64,000 nt of DNA from DATBLE01 sp963734065 (GCA_963734065.1 CAVTFN010000003.1:868001-932000); one strand, 5' to 3'; counted from the first letter of the stretch, positions 24,488 to 32,748 are shown. Numbers and translations: made by a program. Notes: a model not told the origin generated them from the letters alone.

Positions 24488-25219
24488 CTAACGGCCTGGT
24501 TGAGCCACAACGCCACTCTTGCAGGGGAAAGCGGCCTGGCAGTCTTTGGAGGTACTTTGGCCTGTCTGGTTCGGTCGGGCACTCTCTACGGCGAACGAGG
24601 CAACTTCGGGCATCGCGCGTGCTCGATTCTCGGCCTCCGAGACCACCCGGGCGACCGCCGCCGCTCCTTCGGAACTGGCCAGGAAGGGGCCGATCGCGTT
24701 CCAGGTGTCTGCGAGCAACCCGTTTGCCGCCAGCGCTCGGAAGATGCTCGGAAGATGCTGTGTTCCGTAGACCATGCAGATCTCCGGAAACAGGGGATGC
24801 TCGGCACGGTCAGAAAACTCAGGCTTGGGGACGGGCGCCGCCGCTGGAAGGTCCAGTTCAGGTGGGGGCTGCCGCGCCAATTCTCCGCTCAGCGAGAGCC
24901 GGAGGGAGGTCACGATCAGCAGCCTGAAGGGGAGCTCGGTTACATATGGTGCCAATGCCTCGCTGACCCGGATGTTCAGCCGAAAGTCGATGCTGACCTG
25001 AGCGCTCGTTCGGATTTCATCCGCCGCAGCGGGCGCGCCCGGATCGTCATAGATCATGCGCGCCTGCAACCAAGCCGCGACAAGCGACTCGGGGTCGGCG
25101 GCCAGGGCCTTGAATAACGCCGGCACGAACGGCATCCGCGCTCGAATGTCGACGAACACCGATGAAACGACCCCTTCGACTTCCTCCTCATGGAGCAGCG
25201 GCAAGCCGATCGATCGCAT
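24488..25219 (-). CDS. DehI-like (2-haloacid dehalogenase family I) protein
   Basis: 243 aa from ATG 25217-25219. Two related helical halves are visible: MPFVPALFKALAADPESLVAAWLQ near residue 29 and LPSIFRALAANGLLADTWNAI near residue 160. This matches the internal duplication of the DehI family, which hydrolyses 2-haloacids; I cannot verify the catalytic Asp from one sequence. The frame is open upstream into the remnant of a histidine kinase, so the start is uncertain. The last residues (SGVVAQPGR) run up to the island boundary and may be read-through of the tRNA-like remnant. Confidence 0.55.
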   Translation of the reverse strand: MRSIGLPLLHEEEVEGVVSSVFVDIRARMPFVPALFKALAADPESLVAAWLQARMIYDDPGAPAAADEIRTSAQVSIDFRLNIRVSEALAPYVTELPFRLLIVTSLRLSLSGELARQPPPELDLPAAAPVPKPEFSDRAEHPLFPEICMVYGTQHLPSIFRALAANGLLADTWNAIGPFLASSEGAAAVARVVSEAENRARAMPEVASFAVESARPNQTGQSTSKDCQAAFPCKSGVVAQPGR

Positions 25220-25299
25220 CCGGCTCAACTCTACGGCGACACCCGCCACGCCGCTGGCGCTCAGGTGTTTGTCGCGGGGAGCGTGAAGGAGATTCGCGG

Positions 25300-25647
25300 G
25301 CCCCTCAGGTCGGTTCTCAGCCCAGATCCGCCCTCGCTGGGCTTCCACGAGGCCTCGGGAAATCGCGAGGCCGAGCCCCGATCCCGGCGAGCCTCGTGAG
25401 GAGTCGCCTCGCCAGAAGCGTTCGAACATCCGCTCGCGCACGTCGTCGCTCACGCCTTAGCCCGTGTCCTCGACCGCAACCTCCACGCTCGGGTTGCCGC
25501 GTCGCCACGACGCCGATCCGCTCCGTCGGGCGGCGTGTGACGGAGGGCGTTGGTGAGGAGGTTGTAGAGCACGCGCTCGACCTCTTCCGGCGCGCAGCGG
25601 ACAGCCGGCAGCGGCGCCTCAAGCTGCGTCCGGAGCCGGACGGGCAT
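25300..25647 (-). pseudogene. Broken histidine-kinase ATPase domain
   Basis: The N box (EVERVLYNLLTNALRHTPPDG) is readable from 25647; then a frameshift near 25510 moves the reading to GNPSVEVAVEDTG. There the G1 box DTGxGV has TAA in place of x, and the F box (MFERFWRGD) and G2 box (GSGLGLAISRGLVEAQRGRIW) follow in that frame. The dimerisation/phosphorylation domain and sensor part are absent. One frameshift, one nonsense codon and a 5' truncation make it nonfunctional. Confidence 0.8.
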
Positions 25648-25690
25648 CGCGGCTGTTTACGAGACTGGCTGGAGGGGCAAGCAGTTCTTG

Positions 25691-25710
25691 CTGCGTAGAC
25701 GCAGTTTTTT
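25691..25710 (+). terminator. Rho-independent terminator or attenuator just upstream of the stalk protein
   Basis: CTGCGTAGACGCAG forms a short hairpin followed directly by six T residues. No plus-strand gene ends nearby and the next gene starts 21 nt later, so it may be an attenuator in that gene's leader. An overlapping GCAAG/CTTGC hairpin at 25679-25693 could compete with it. Confidence 0.55.
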
Positions 25711-25730
25711 CTGACGGGGAGATGAATGTC

Positions 25731-26978
25731 GTGAAGTGCCGGATGATGGTGTTGCTCGTTTGCCTGGCCGCGTCCGGCTTCTTCGTAGCGAACGTGCTCG
25801 CGACTGCTCGTCCTGACGGGACCACGGTGACGGTGACGGTCCCGACGACCGTGCCCCCGTTGCCGACGACCGTGCCGACCACCGTCCCGACCGTCCCGAC
25901 GACCCAATCGACGTCGGTGCCCACGAGGGCACCGACAGTGACAGCAACCGTGCCGACGACGGTCCCAACCACGACCGTTAGCGCGACCACTCCTGTCGCC
26001 ACGGTCTCGGTGACAACGCCCTCGTCGATCCCAGTCGTGACGACGACCGCGCACAAAGGATCGACGACAGTCCCCAGCCAATCGGGCACGCATGCCTCGG
26101 TGCCGAACGGGACGGTGAAGTCTCACAGGAAACCCGGGACGACCTCTTCGGACTCCCAGGGCTCGACCGCCGGCCCGGGCCGGCCTCCGGCGACCACGCC
26201 GGACAGTCCTTCGACGGGGAGCGGCTCGACGGTCCCGGGCGCGGCGGCCTCCATGCCTGTCGCGGCGTCGCACGTGGGCAGGCCGGCCGTCTTCCTGAGC
26301 CGGTTGAGGCTCGAGCGCCTGCCCGGACCTCGCTCCGCTGTCGGGCTACGGCTCGTTCTCTCGCGGCCAGCGCGGGTGCGGTTCCTGGTCATCGGACCGG
26401 CTCCGAGCTGCCAGGTGGCCGGACGTTTCGTACTCGCTGGTCACCGGGGCCTGAACAAGGTGGCGTTCCGGGGACGTGTCCAAGGCAGGCTGCTCAAACC
26501 CGGCATTTACACCATCGTCCCCCGCCCTGCTGCCGGCTCGCGCCGACTACCACGGGTGGTGGCGGTCGCGATCGATGCGCGAGGGATCCGCCCGACAGCT
26601 CAAGTGCGTTGGCGGAACTGCGAGCACGCCTCCGCGGCCGCGCCGGCCACCGTCAAGGGACTTCCGGGCCTGGCAATGCGCCCCTCCGGGATTGCTGCGG
26701 CTGAGGCGGTCGCGCCGGCGAAGCGCGGAAGCGCAGCTGAGAAGCGTCCTACCGCTGTGTTTGGCTGGCTCCCGACCATCCCGGAGTCTCCCCAGCTTTC
26801 TGCCCTTCTGTTTACTCTGCTTGCGGTCTCGATCGTGCTGCTGAGCCTCGCATCGGTCGAGCCGGGACACACGTTGCGCTTCCGCACTGTGCGGGTCATC
26901 GCCCGCCACCAGGTGCAGATCGGCTGGCTCGGCGGCGCATTGCTCGTCAGCGCGATCCTGCTCTTCCTCCTGCAGTAG
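25731..26978 (+). CDS. Surface protein with Thr/Pro/Val-rich stalk and C-terminal membrane helices
   Basis: 415 aa. A signal peptide (MMVLLVCLAASGFFVANVLA) is followed by about 130 residues built almost only of T, V, P and S (VTVPTTVPPLPTTVPTTVPT and similar), a probable extended, possibly glycosylated stalk. A beta-rich domain (SAVGLRLVLSRPARVRFLVIG...LLKPGIYTIV) and two hydrophobic helices near the C-terminus follow. GTG 25731 was chosen because GGGGAG lies 9 nt upstream; the ATG at 25722 abuts that site. Function unknown, likely cell surface. Confidence 0.7.
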   Translation: MKCRMMVLLVCLAASGFFVANVLATARPDGTTVTVTVPTTVPPLPTTVPTTVPTVPTTQSTSVPTRAPTVTATVPTTVPTTTVSATTPVATVSVTTPSSIPVVTTTAHKGSTTVPSQSGTHASVPNGTVKSHRKPGTTSSDSQGSTAGPGRPPATTPDSPSTGSGSTVPGAAASMPVAASHVGRPAVFLSRLRLERLPGPRSAVGLRLVLSRPARVRFLVIGPAPSCQVAGRFVLAGHRGLNKVAFRGRVQGRLLKPGIYTIVPRPAAGSRRLPRVVAVAIDARGIRPTAQVRWRNCEHASAAAPATVKGLPGLAMRPSGIAAAEAVAPAKRGSAAEKRPTAVFGWLPTIPESPQLSALLFTLLAVSIVLLSLASVEPGHTLRFRTVRVIARHQVQIGWLGGALLVSAILLFLLQ

Positions 26979-27259
26979 CCAGCCCGTCAATCGACGCCAT
27001 GGCCCGAACCCGGGTCCCCACATGCAAGTTGTGCACTCAGGGAACGTCAGACGACGGGCAAAACGCCCGAGAACGGCCCAGAGCAGGTGTCAGCCGCGCG
27101 TGGCTGGGTACACCAGAGACGTCAGTTCGCCTTGCGCTCTCGCGCGCTCCTGCGGCCCTTGACGCTCCGCAGGAGCGGAAGGCCGGAGCGGCGGCGGCAG
27201 CCGCGAGGATCAGTACCCGACCGATACGTAGGAGCACCCGAGAGACGGAGGAGCAGCGC

Positions 27260-27817
27260 ATGCCTGGAATAAGCAGGAAAGAGACGCTGAAAGCGAACGC
27301 TGCGAGCGCCTACGCGCTCGCACTTCAACTTGCACAGGACAGGAAATTCCGCAACTGGCTCATCTCCGCGATTTACCACGCCTCAGCAGCCGGCAAGCGC
27401 ACACGCCGCGATCTTGGTTTGAGGGGCACCGTTGCAGGGTTGGCGGCCGACGAGACGCTGCTGAAAGAACTACGGAGTGCCCGCAGGGATCTCAAGCAGG
27501 CCTATGGGCGCCTCGAAGCAAAGAAGCGCACCCACAAGCTGCGGAACTTCCTGCTACTAGCTGCGCTTGCCTCTCTGGCGGCGGTGCCGCAACTTAGAGC
27601 CCGCCTCGGTGCTGTCTCTGCAAAGGCATCGAAGGTTCGTGAAGGCCGTTCGGCGGTCGGTGCGCGCTCGACGTCCGACAGTTCCGGAGCACGTCCACGC
27701 AGGCTCGAGGACCTGACGAAGGAGGAGTTGTACGCACGCGCCCAGGAGGCCGACATTCCGGGGCGATCGGAGATGTCGAAGGAGCAACTGGTTGAGGTGC
27801 TGCGAGCCAGGAGCTAG
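27260..27817 (+). CDS. Membrane-associated protein with C-terminal Rho_N-like domain
   Basis: 185 aa, with GGAGG 8 nt before the ATG. The N-terminal 95 residues are helical and basic; a hydrophobic helix follows (LRNFLLLAALASLAAVP); the last 35 residues, RRLEDLTKEELYARAQEADIPG...MSKEQLVEVLRAR, form a Rho N-terminal/SAP-like helix-extension-helix that binds nucleic acid in other proteins. Similar proteins lie near stress genes such as CsbD in actinobacteria. Role unknown. Confidence 0.72.
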   Translation: MPGISRKETLKANAASAYALALQLAQDRKFRNWLISAIYHASAAGKRTRRDLGLRGTVAGLAADETLLKELRSARRDLKQAYGRLEAKKRTHKLRNFLLLAALASLAAVPQLRARLGAVSAKASKVREGRSAVGARSTSDSSGARPRRLEDLTKEELYARAQEADIPGRSEMSKEQLVEVLRARS

Positions 27818-28034
27818 GCAGGGTGATGCTCGGCACCGACAGAGGAAACGGGCTACGGGGGGCGAGAGTCGCGTTCAGCTGGAGCGGCGGCCCGATCGGC
27901 TTGAGTCCGGCTACCAAGGGCTCTTGTTTGGGCGGCCGCGCTCGGGGTTGGAGTCAATCGCGGGCTATTGATTGGAAGACGGGGTTTGCCGCTGTATCAA
28001 GCGTAGGTTGGCGCCCGCGAGCCCCTCGGCGTCG

Positions 28035-28202
28035 CTACTTCTTGTCGAGCGTGTCCTTTACTTTGTCGGCGGCCTTGTCGACCGTGCGCTTGGTGGCTCC
28101 GGCGGCCTTGTCGACGGTGCCTTCGCGCTTGAGCTTTTCGTCGTCGGTCAACTCGCCGGCTGCCCGCTTGACCCGTCCTTTTGCCTCGTCTGCGTTGGTC
28201 AT
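28035..28202 (-). CDS. CsbD-family stress protein
   Basis: 55 aa beginning MTNADEAKGRVKRAAGELTDD, then KAAGATKRTVDKAADKVKDTLDKK: the CsbD pattern of short, very hydrophilic Lys/Ala/Asp helices. Expression of homologues is driven by general stress sigma factors. AGGAGG lies 5 nt before the ATG, an excellent ribosome site. It diverges from the flippase-like gene. Confidence 0.9.
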   Translation of the reverse strand: MTNADEAKGRVKRAAGELTDDEKLKREGTVDKAAGATKRTVDKAADKVKDTLDKK

Positions 28203-28277
28203 GACCCCTCCTGTGTCGGCGATGTCGTGCTTCCACAAGATCGTTACCCGAGCCTGGAAGCGCGAAACGGTCTGGCG

Positions 28278-29315
28278 GTGACGAGTCGGCGCCGCTCCCG
28301 GCCATCGCTCGTGCGGTCGTGGTACGACGCTGCCGCGCACCCGGCGCTGACGCTGGGGGTCGTTCTCGGTCTCGAGTTCGCGGCCACCGCAGGGCTTATC
28401 TGGTGGGCCGGCTGGGACAAGATCCTGCACGCGCTTTCCCTCAGCAACACGGCGTGGTTCGGCCTCTGCGCGGCCGGCCAACTCATCGCCTATCTGGGTT
28501 ACGGCCTGGCGCTGCGGGCGACAGCCGGAGTCGACAACGGGGTCAGGCTCTCGCTCCCGACGTCGCTTGCGGTGGTCAGCGTCGGCTTCGGTCCAATGTT
28601 TTCCGCAAACACGTCGGGCGGTTTTTCGGTCGACTACCTGACCCTGCGCCACGCAGGCATGAGTAAGAAGCGGTCGACCAGGCGCGTGCTCGGTCTGAGC
28701 GCGCTGGAGTACGCCGTGCTCGCACCTGCCGTCGCGCTATGTGGTCTGCTGCTTTTCCTCGGGGTCGGGGGCTCGGCCCCGGCGAGCGTGGCGCTGCCGT
28801 GGCTCGCCGTGGCCCCGGGGGCGTTCGTTGCCGCCTGGCTCACCTCGCCGAAGCGCAAAGATCGGTTCGAGGCCTCGGCAGGTGACGGCTTGCTCAAGCG
28901 TGGCTTCGCCCACGTCGTCGGCGCCCTCACAGTTCTTCGATCCCTCTTCGAGGACTGGCGTCACCACGGCACAGCATTCGCCGGCGCGGCCCTGTACTGG
29001 TTCGGTGACATCCTCACCTTCTGGGCAGCCTTGCGCGTCTTCGACATCACTCTCTCGGTTGGAGTCCTCGTCCTTGTCTACGGCACCGGGTGGGCGCTCA
29101 CTCGCCGCTCGCTGCCTTTTGGGGGGCCTGGTCTCGTCGAGATCCTGCTCGCCTACGTGCTCACGTGGTTCCATGTGAACTTCGCGGCGGCGGCGGCCGG
29201 CGTAGTCGCGTACAGGCTGTTCAACTTCTGGCTCGCACTCGTCCCGGCGGCTGCAGTCCTACCCTTCGGTCGTCGCCTCGAACGGGAGCTCGCCGGCGCG
29301 ACCAAATCGACCTAG
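28278..29315 (+). CDS. Flippase-like (lysylphosphatidylglycerol synthase TM family) membrane protein
   Basis: A 345-aa polytopic protein with about eight helices. Family-typical elements are the polar block FGPMFSANTSGGFSVDYLTLRHAGMSK after the third helix and RRSLPFGGPGLVEILLAYVL near the C-terminus. It is a distant relative of the flippase-like gene at 20471-21538, but the two are clearly different in sequence. Probably a lipid or lipid-linked glycan flippase. The GTG at 28278 has no strong ribosome site. Confidence 0.78.
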   Translation: MTSRRRSRPSLVRSWYDAAAHPALTLGVVLGLEFAATAGLIWWAGWDKILHALSLSNTAWFGLCAAGQLIAYLGYGLALRATAGVDNGVRLSLPTSLAVVSVGFGPMFSANTSGGFSVDYLTLRHAGMSKKRSTRRVLGLSALEYAVLAPAVALCGLLLFLGVGGSAPASVALPWLAVAPGAFVAAWLTSPKRKDRFEASAGDGLLKRGFAHVVGALTVLRSLFEDWRHHGTAFAGAALYWFGDILTFWAALRVFDITLSVGVLVLVYGTGWALTRRSLPFGGPGLVEILLAYVLTWFHVNFAAAAAGVVAYRLFNFWLALVPAAAVLPFGRRLERELAGATKST

Positions 29316-29372
29316 AGGATCGCCTCGAGATCACGATCTTCACGCGTGTGCGGCACGCGAGCTTTGCGCCTT

Positions 29373-29621
29373 CTAGATCGCGTCGTCGCGGACGACGATT
29401 CGGGTTCCCTCGATCCGGACGATCGCTTGCCAGGGGATCACTTTGTGCCGGGCGTGGGAGCGGATTCCGAGGTGGGAGAGCCAGGCTCCGGGGCCGACGC
29501 AGATGCCAGTGACCCGCAGCTTGTCGTTAGTCAGTTCGCCCCTGAGGTCGTGGCAGTGTCCTAGGGCGCGGCCCGACTCGGTCTCGACCTTGCGCCGCTG
29601 GAGCGAGGAGAGTGTTCTCAT
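29373..29621 (-). CDS. PRC-barrel domain protein (short)
   Basis: 82 aa: RRKVETESGRALGHCHDLRGEL...LRVTGICVGPGAWLSHLG...HKVIPWQAIVRIEGTRIVVRD, a single PRC-barrel beta fold as found in photosynthetic reaction centre H subunit and RimM. Its ATG overlaps the stop of the preceding PRC-barrel gene (ATGA). Last gene of the lipoprotein-NRAMP-PRC-PRC operon; likely a partner of the transporter or of the neighbouring PRC protein. Confidence 0.75.
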   Translation of the reverse strand: MRTLSSLQRRKVETESGRALGHCHDLRGELTNDKLRVTGICVGPGAWLSHLGIRSHARHKVIPWQAIVRIEGTRIVVRDDAI

Positions 29622-29971
29622 CTGTTTGCGCCCGGGATCTTCTCGAGGTACGGCCGCAGGCGATCGTCGCCGGCTCCTAGGCCGAGTGATGTGGCTTCGT
29701 GCTTGAGGTGGACAGCCGAGTCGATTTTCTCGACCTCCTGCCAGTCGACTCGGACTTTGCCGCCACCGCCGATCCAGCCGGCCAGGCGGCCGATCCAGCC
29801 CGCTCTCGGCCCCCAGTAGCCGGGCCCAGCAAGGATCGCTACGACCTCTGGCACCTCGCCGGCTCCGCCCTCGATCGCCAGGTCGTCCACGTTGCCGCAG
29901 CGGCGTCCGTCTTTGTCGAGCAGTTGGTGGTCGAGGACGTGCAGCCCGATGTCGAACTCGGCGGGGGTCAA
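29618..29971 (-). CDS. PRC-barrel domain protein
   Basis: 117 aa from a TTG that overlaps the transporter stop (TTGA). The PRC barrel is seen as GLHVLDHQLLDKDGRRCGNVDDLAIEG, then a Gly/Trp-rich stretch (GYWGPRAGWIGRLAGWIGGGGK) and a C-terminal helix. Coupled on both sides, so it should be made in fixed proportion with the NRAMP-like protein. In other actinobacteria MgtE/NRAMP-like carriers are also linked to PRC-barrel proteins, suggesting a cytoplasmic regulatory partner; this link is inference. Confidence 0.75.
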   Translation of the reverse strand: MTPAEFDIGLHVLDHQLLDKDGRRCGNVDDLAIEGGAGEVPEVVAILAGPGYWGPRAGWIGRLAGWIGGGGKVRVDWQEVEKIDSAVHLKHEATSLGLGAGDDRLRPYLEKIPGANR

Positions 29972-31194
29972 TTCTGGCCCGCGTTCGTCAGGATCAGCAA
30001 CGGTATTGCTGTCAGTGCGATCACCATGATCACGACGAGGTAGATCCCCCCGAGGATGTTCGCGAGCCGGCCGTTGCCGTAGCGGCCCATGTAGGTGCGG
30101 TCGTTCGCGACGAGCAGGATCGGGAGGTAGGTGAGGGGTAGCGCAACGGCGGAGAAGATGACCGCGTATTCGGTGAGGGCGACGGGGTCGACGCCGGTCA
30201 TGACAATCCCCATCGCGAGGACGAGCAGGATGAACCAGGTGAGTGTGAAGCGTGGGGCGCCCTTTGGGTGGCGGTAGCGCCCCCACTCCCAACCGCAGAA
30301 CTGCGCGAGGTTGTACGCGCCGGCGAATACGGTGTCGATCGAGGCGCCTCCGACCGCGAAGAGAATCCCGACGAGCGCGAGAATCAGGCCGATTTTCCCG
30401 AGAGGGTCTGCTGCGCCTAGTGGGATCGTGCCGAGGTGCTCGGGCGAGATGCCGTGGCCGAGGAAGACGCTGGCACCGACGATCATCAGCGCGATCGACA
30501 GTGTGCCACCCAGCCCGTAACCGACGATCGCGTTCGCCCGGTTCATCCCGATGTCCTTCGGCCCCCACTCCTCTTCGACGCCCCCGGACGAATAGAAGTA
30601 CACCTCATACGGCGTCATCGCCGCTCCAAGAAGGCCGACCACGAAGTAGAGGTACAGGGTCGTGTTGTTCTGGGCGATGTGCGGGACGAAACCCCTGCCC
30701 ACCTCCTCCCAGTCCGGTCCGGATTTCACCGCCGCGACAGCGAACACGAGCATGCAGAGCCCGCCATAGCCAAACAGTCGCTCGATCCATTTGAACGATG
30801 TCACCCAGATGATCAACACGAATGCGATCACCGCGATCAGGATCAGCCAGCGGTAGGGAAGCCCCGAGAGAAGCTGCAACACGATCGCGACACCACCGAT
30901 CTCGCAAGCGAGCGTCATCAGGTTGACGACCTCGGACGAGATGAGCGCGCCGAGCGCAGCCTTGAAGCCGACCCGCTCGCGAATGGCGTCGAAGACCGCC
31001 TTGCCCGACACAGCGGCCACCCGCCCGCACATCTCCGCGTAGACGATGATCCCGAGCACACCGATCGGTATCACCCACGCGAGCTGATAGCCGAACGTCG
31101 CGCCTGCAGCGGTATTGAAGACGAGGTCGCCTATATCGACGAAGCCGCCGATCGCCGCGAGAATGCCAAGTGCGAGCCCAAGAATCTTGTTCAC
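29968..31194 (-). CDS. NRAMP-family (SLC11-like) divalent metal transporter, divergent binding motifs
   Basis: A 408-aa, ~11-helix membrane protein. The first-helix motif is DIGD instead of the DPGN of manganese/iron NRAMPs, and the sixth-helix motif is AMTPY instead of the canonical (A/V)MPH. It therefore lacks the helix-1 Asn and the Met normally placed before Pro, residues that select transition metals. Selectivity is probably different, for example magnesium as in NRAMP-related transporters, but this is inference. GTG overlaps the upstream lipoprotein stop (GTGA), and two PRC-barrel genes follow. Confidence 0.82.
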   Translation of the reverse strand: MNKILGLALGILAAIGGFVDIGDLVFNTAAGATFGYQLAWVIPIGVLGIIVYAEMCGRVAAVSGKAVFDAIRERVGFKAALGALISSEVVNLMTLACEIGGVAIVLQLLSGLPYRWLILIAVIAFVLIIWVTSFKWIERLFGYGGLCMLVFAVAAVKSGPDWEEVGRGFVPHIAQNNTTLYLYFVVGLLGAAMTPYEVYFYSSGGVEEEWGPKDIGMNRANAIVGYGLGGTLSIALMIVGASVFLGHGISPEHLGTIPLGAADPLGKIGLILALVGILFAVGGASIDTVFAGAYNLAQFCGWEWGRYRHPKGAPRFTLTWFILLVLAMGIVMTGVDPVALTEYAVIFSAVALPLTYLPILLVANDRTYMGRYGNGRLANILGGIYLVVIMVIALTAIPLLILTNAGQN

Positions 31195-31595
31195 GGACAG
31201 CTCCCGAACTCGGCCAGCTGCCGTTCGACCGAGGCAGCGACATCACGGTCGGACGGATGGTCTCGAAGGCGACGCAGGATCGTCGCGAGCTTCGTGGCAT
31301 CCTTCGCCTTTTCTCGCACACGCTGCTCTATCGACTGGACCGTCGGCCGCTTGGCGAGCGCATCGGCTAGGTTCGAAGACTGGATCTCGAGCTCTTCGGC
31401 CTGCCCGCGTGTGTAGTTGCTGGTCGTCTTTCCCTGCGCGACGCTGTGTGCAAGAAGCGCACCCTCACATGCGATCGAGTCGACCGTCGAAGCGTCGTTA
31501 GTGAGCGCGTGCCGATCGACCGTGCCGCCGTTGCAACCGACCACGAGAGCCGCGCAAGCCGTAATCGCGAGGATTCGCGCTAGCGCAGAAAGCAT
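31191..31595 (-). CDS. Small lipoprotein
   Basis: 134 aa with a lipoprotein signal peptide ending LVVGC (lipobox, Cys21). The mature part is helical and charged, with two further Cys (SIACEG and GSCP at the end) that may pair. GGGA lies upstream of the ATG. It is translationally coupled to the NRAMP-like gene, so it may be an extracellular partner of that transporter. Confidence 0.75.
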   Translation of the reverse strand: MLSALARILAITACAALVVGCNGGTVDRHALTNDASTVDSIACEGALLAHSVAQGKTTSNYTRGQAEELEIQSSNLADALAKRPTVQSIEQRVREKAKDATKLATILRRLRDHPSDRDVAASVERQLAEFGSCP

Positions 31596-31605
31596 CTACG
31601 TTCCC

Positions 31606-31646
31606 GCTCCAGCCGATCGGTCGAAAGCGTCACGATCGGCTGGAGC
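31606..31646. terminator. Strong hairpin between the DUF6458 and lipoprotein genes
   Basis: GCTCCAGCCGATCG pairs perfectly with CGATCGGCTGGAGC (14 bp) around a 13-nt loop. It lies 15 nt after the DUF6458 stop and just before the lipoprotein ATG, so it would separate the two transcripts or cap the second mRNA. Confidence 0.78.
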
Positions 31647-31660
31647 CCGAGAAGTGCGGT

Positions 31661-31891
31661 CTAGACGATGTCTTCTTCGATGACCCGCCGGCGCGTCCCG
31701 CTGCTCCTAGTGAAGTAACCGGGACCCGCCCAAGTCGACCAGAACACCAGCGACAGAACAACGCTGATGATTCCGACGACGAGCAGGATGTAGCCAGCCG
31801 CATGGACGTTAAAGCCGCTGGTCGACGCATCGACCGCCCAGGCCAAGATCGCACCGCCGGCAATTAACAGGAGTCCAACTCCGATCCCCAT
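31661..31891 (-). CDS. DUF6458-like small membrane protein
   Basis: 76 aa with two transmembrane helices: MGIGVGLLLIAGGAILAWAV and AAGYILLVVGIISVVLSLV, then a basic tail ending RRRVIEEDIV. This two-helix layout with the RRRV tail matches DUF6458 proteins, which are widespread in actinobacteria. AAGGAG lies 7 nt upstream of the ATG. Role unknown. Confidence 0.8.
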   Translation of the reverse strand: MGIGVGLLLIAGGAILAWAVDASTSGFNVHAAGYILLVVGIISVVLSLVFWSTWAGPGYFTRSSGTRRRVIEEDIV

Positions 31892-31922
31892 ATCCCTTCT
31901 CCTTCCAGCTCGAAATCGATGT

Positions 31923-32066
31923 TCAGGCTGTTCGCCGGGCGAAAAAGCCGATGAGTGCCAGCAGGGCAGCCACGATCAGGACGAAGAACAAGAACTTTGT
32001 AATCGCGACACCGCCCACAATCGCGAACAGCAACAAAAGCGCAACAACAATCCACAGCAAGACCAC
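31923..32066 (-). CDS. 47-aa hydrophobic membrane peptide
   Basis: Starts at GTG 32064-32066 with GAGGAGGT 4 nt upstream, a near-perfect ribosome site. The sequence is almost one double hydrophobic hairpin (VLLWIVVALLLLFAIVGGV, then FLFFVLIVAALLALIGFF) and ends ARRTA. Such short hydrophobic proteins accompany DUF6458 and CsbD genes in stress-related clusters. Function unknown. Confidence 0.75.
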   Translation of the reverse strand: MVLLWIVVALLLLFAIVGGVAITKFLFFVLIVAALLALIGFFARRTA

Positions 32067-32519
32067 AGTGACCTCCTCTGAGGAATCTCGGAAAGCCCGG
32101 TCAGAAACGACTTAGGAGGCTCCCCGCGAGCGTGCGATTAATACCCGGCGAACCTGAAGGCCAAACGCAGCGTCCTTAGGTTGGAACGGTAGCGGCCCAA
32201 CCCTCAGTAGTGAGCCTCTCCCCACCTGAATCTCAACGGTGGTCGAAGCGAGGCGCAAGTTTTCGGCTCGGCTCGCGTCTATAGGTAGAGCACGAGGCAT
32301 TTGGGGGCGGTGGGAGAGGCATGGCGGGGAGAGGCAGGACGCCCAAGCTGCCAGACGCCCTCGGATCTCATTCTCGCCACCAACTGAAAGAGGGTGCTTT
32401 TGGGGACTGATTACGACGAGAGGAAGGGCGCGAACGAGTCGCTGTTTCGTCGTGGCCGGGAGAGCCCGCCGCGCGCCGCCGTCGAACGAGCCGGTCGCCA
32501 CGAGCGCGGCTTGCGGGTT
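32067..32519. other. Noncoding stretch within the island
   Basis: About 450 bp with only antiparallel short frames lacking ribosome sites or recognisable protein. It may hold the promoter of the minus-strand stress-gene operon starting at 32066. CTTTTGGGGA at 32397-32406 recurs inverted at 32778-32787, flanking the broken MarR-type gene. Nothing else identified. Confidence 0.5.
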
Positions 32520-32748
32520 GCGTCTCTTGGGATATCGGCGAGGAGCGATAACGCGAGGCGGTGCAGGATGCCGGCCACCTCTTCCTCCGGAGGTGTATGT
32601 CGGCGGCGATGCGGGTGAGGGTGGCGCCGCCTGCCTCGACGAGGGCGACATCCGCCTCTCGGCCGCGCTCGCTCAACACCAGAGTGCCCTCTGCGGGATC
32701 GATCGTCAGATAGCCGCGGTGGAGCAGGTCGGCGGGGAACGTTGGCAT
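32520..32748 (-). pseudogene. Broken MarR-type regulator fragment
   Basis: From ATG 32748 the frame reads MPTFPADLLHRGYLTIDP, then LVLSERGREADVALVEAGG and TRIAADIH, resembling the wing and C-terminal dimerisation helix of MarR regulators. A one-base shift near 32585 is needed to continue into EEEVAGILHRLALSLLADIPRD, the expected last helix. The N-terminal HTH is missing. Frameshifted and truncated, so not functional as it stands. The family call is moderate. Confidence 0.5.

Noticed and set aside
24433..24515. A second tRNA-Pro gene on the minus strand at the left end of the island
   Set aside because: Only the 3' 38 nt match; the 5' part does not pair with the acceptor 3' strand and has no proper anticodon arm. 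Treated as a displaced attachment-site copy.
28035..28652. A 205-codon minus-strand frame containing the CsbD gene
   Set aside because: Only the last 55 codons, preceded by a perfect ribosome site, resemble a protein; the rest is antisense to the flippase-like gene.
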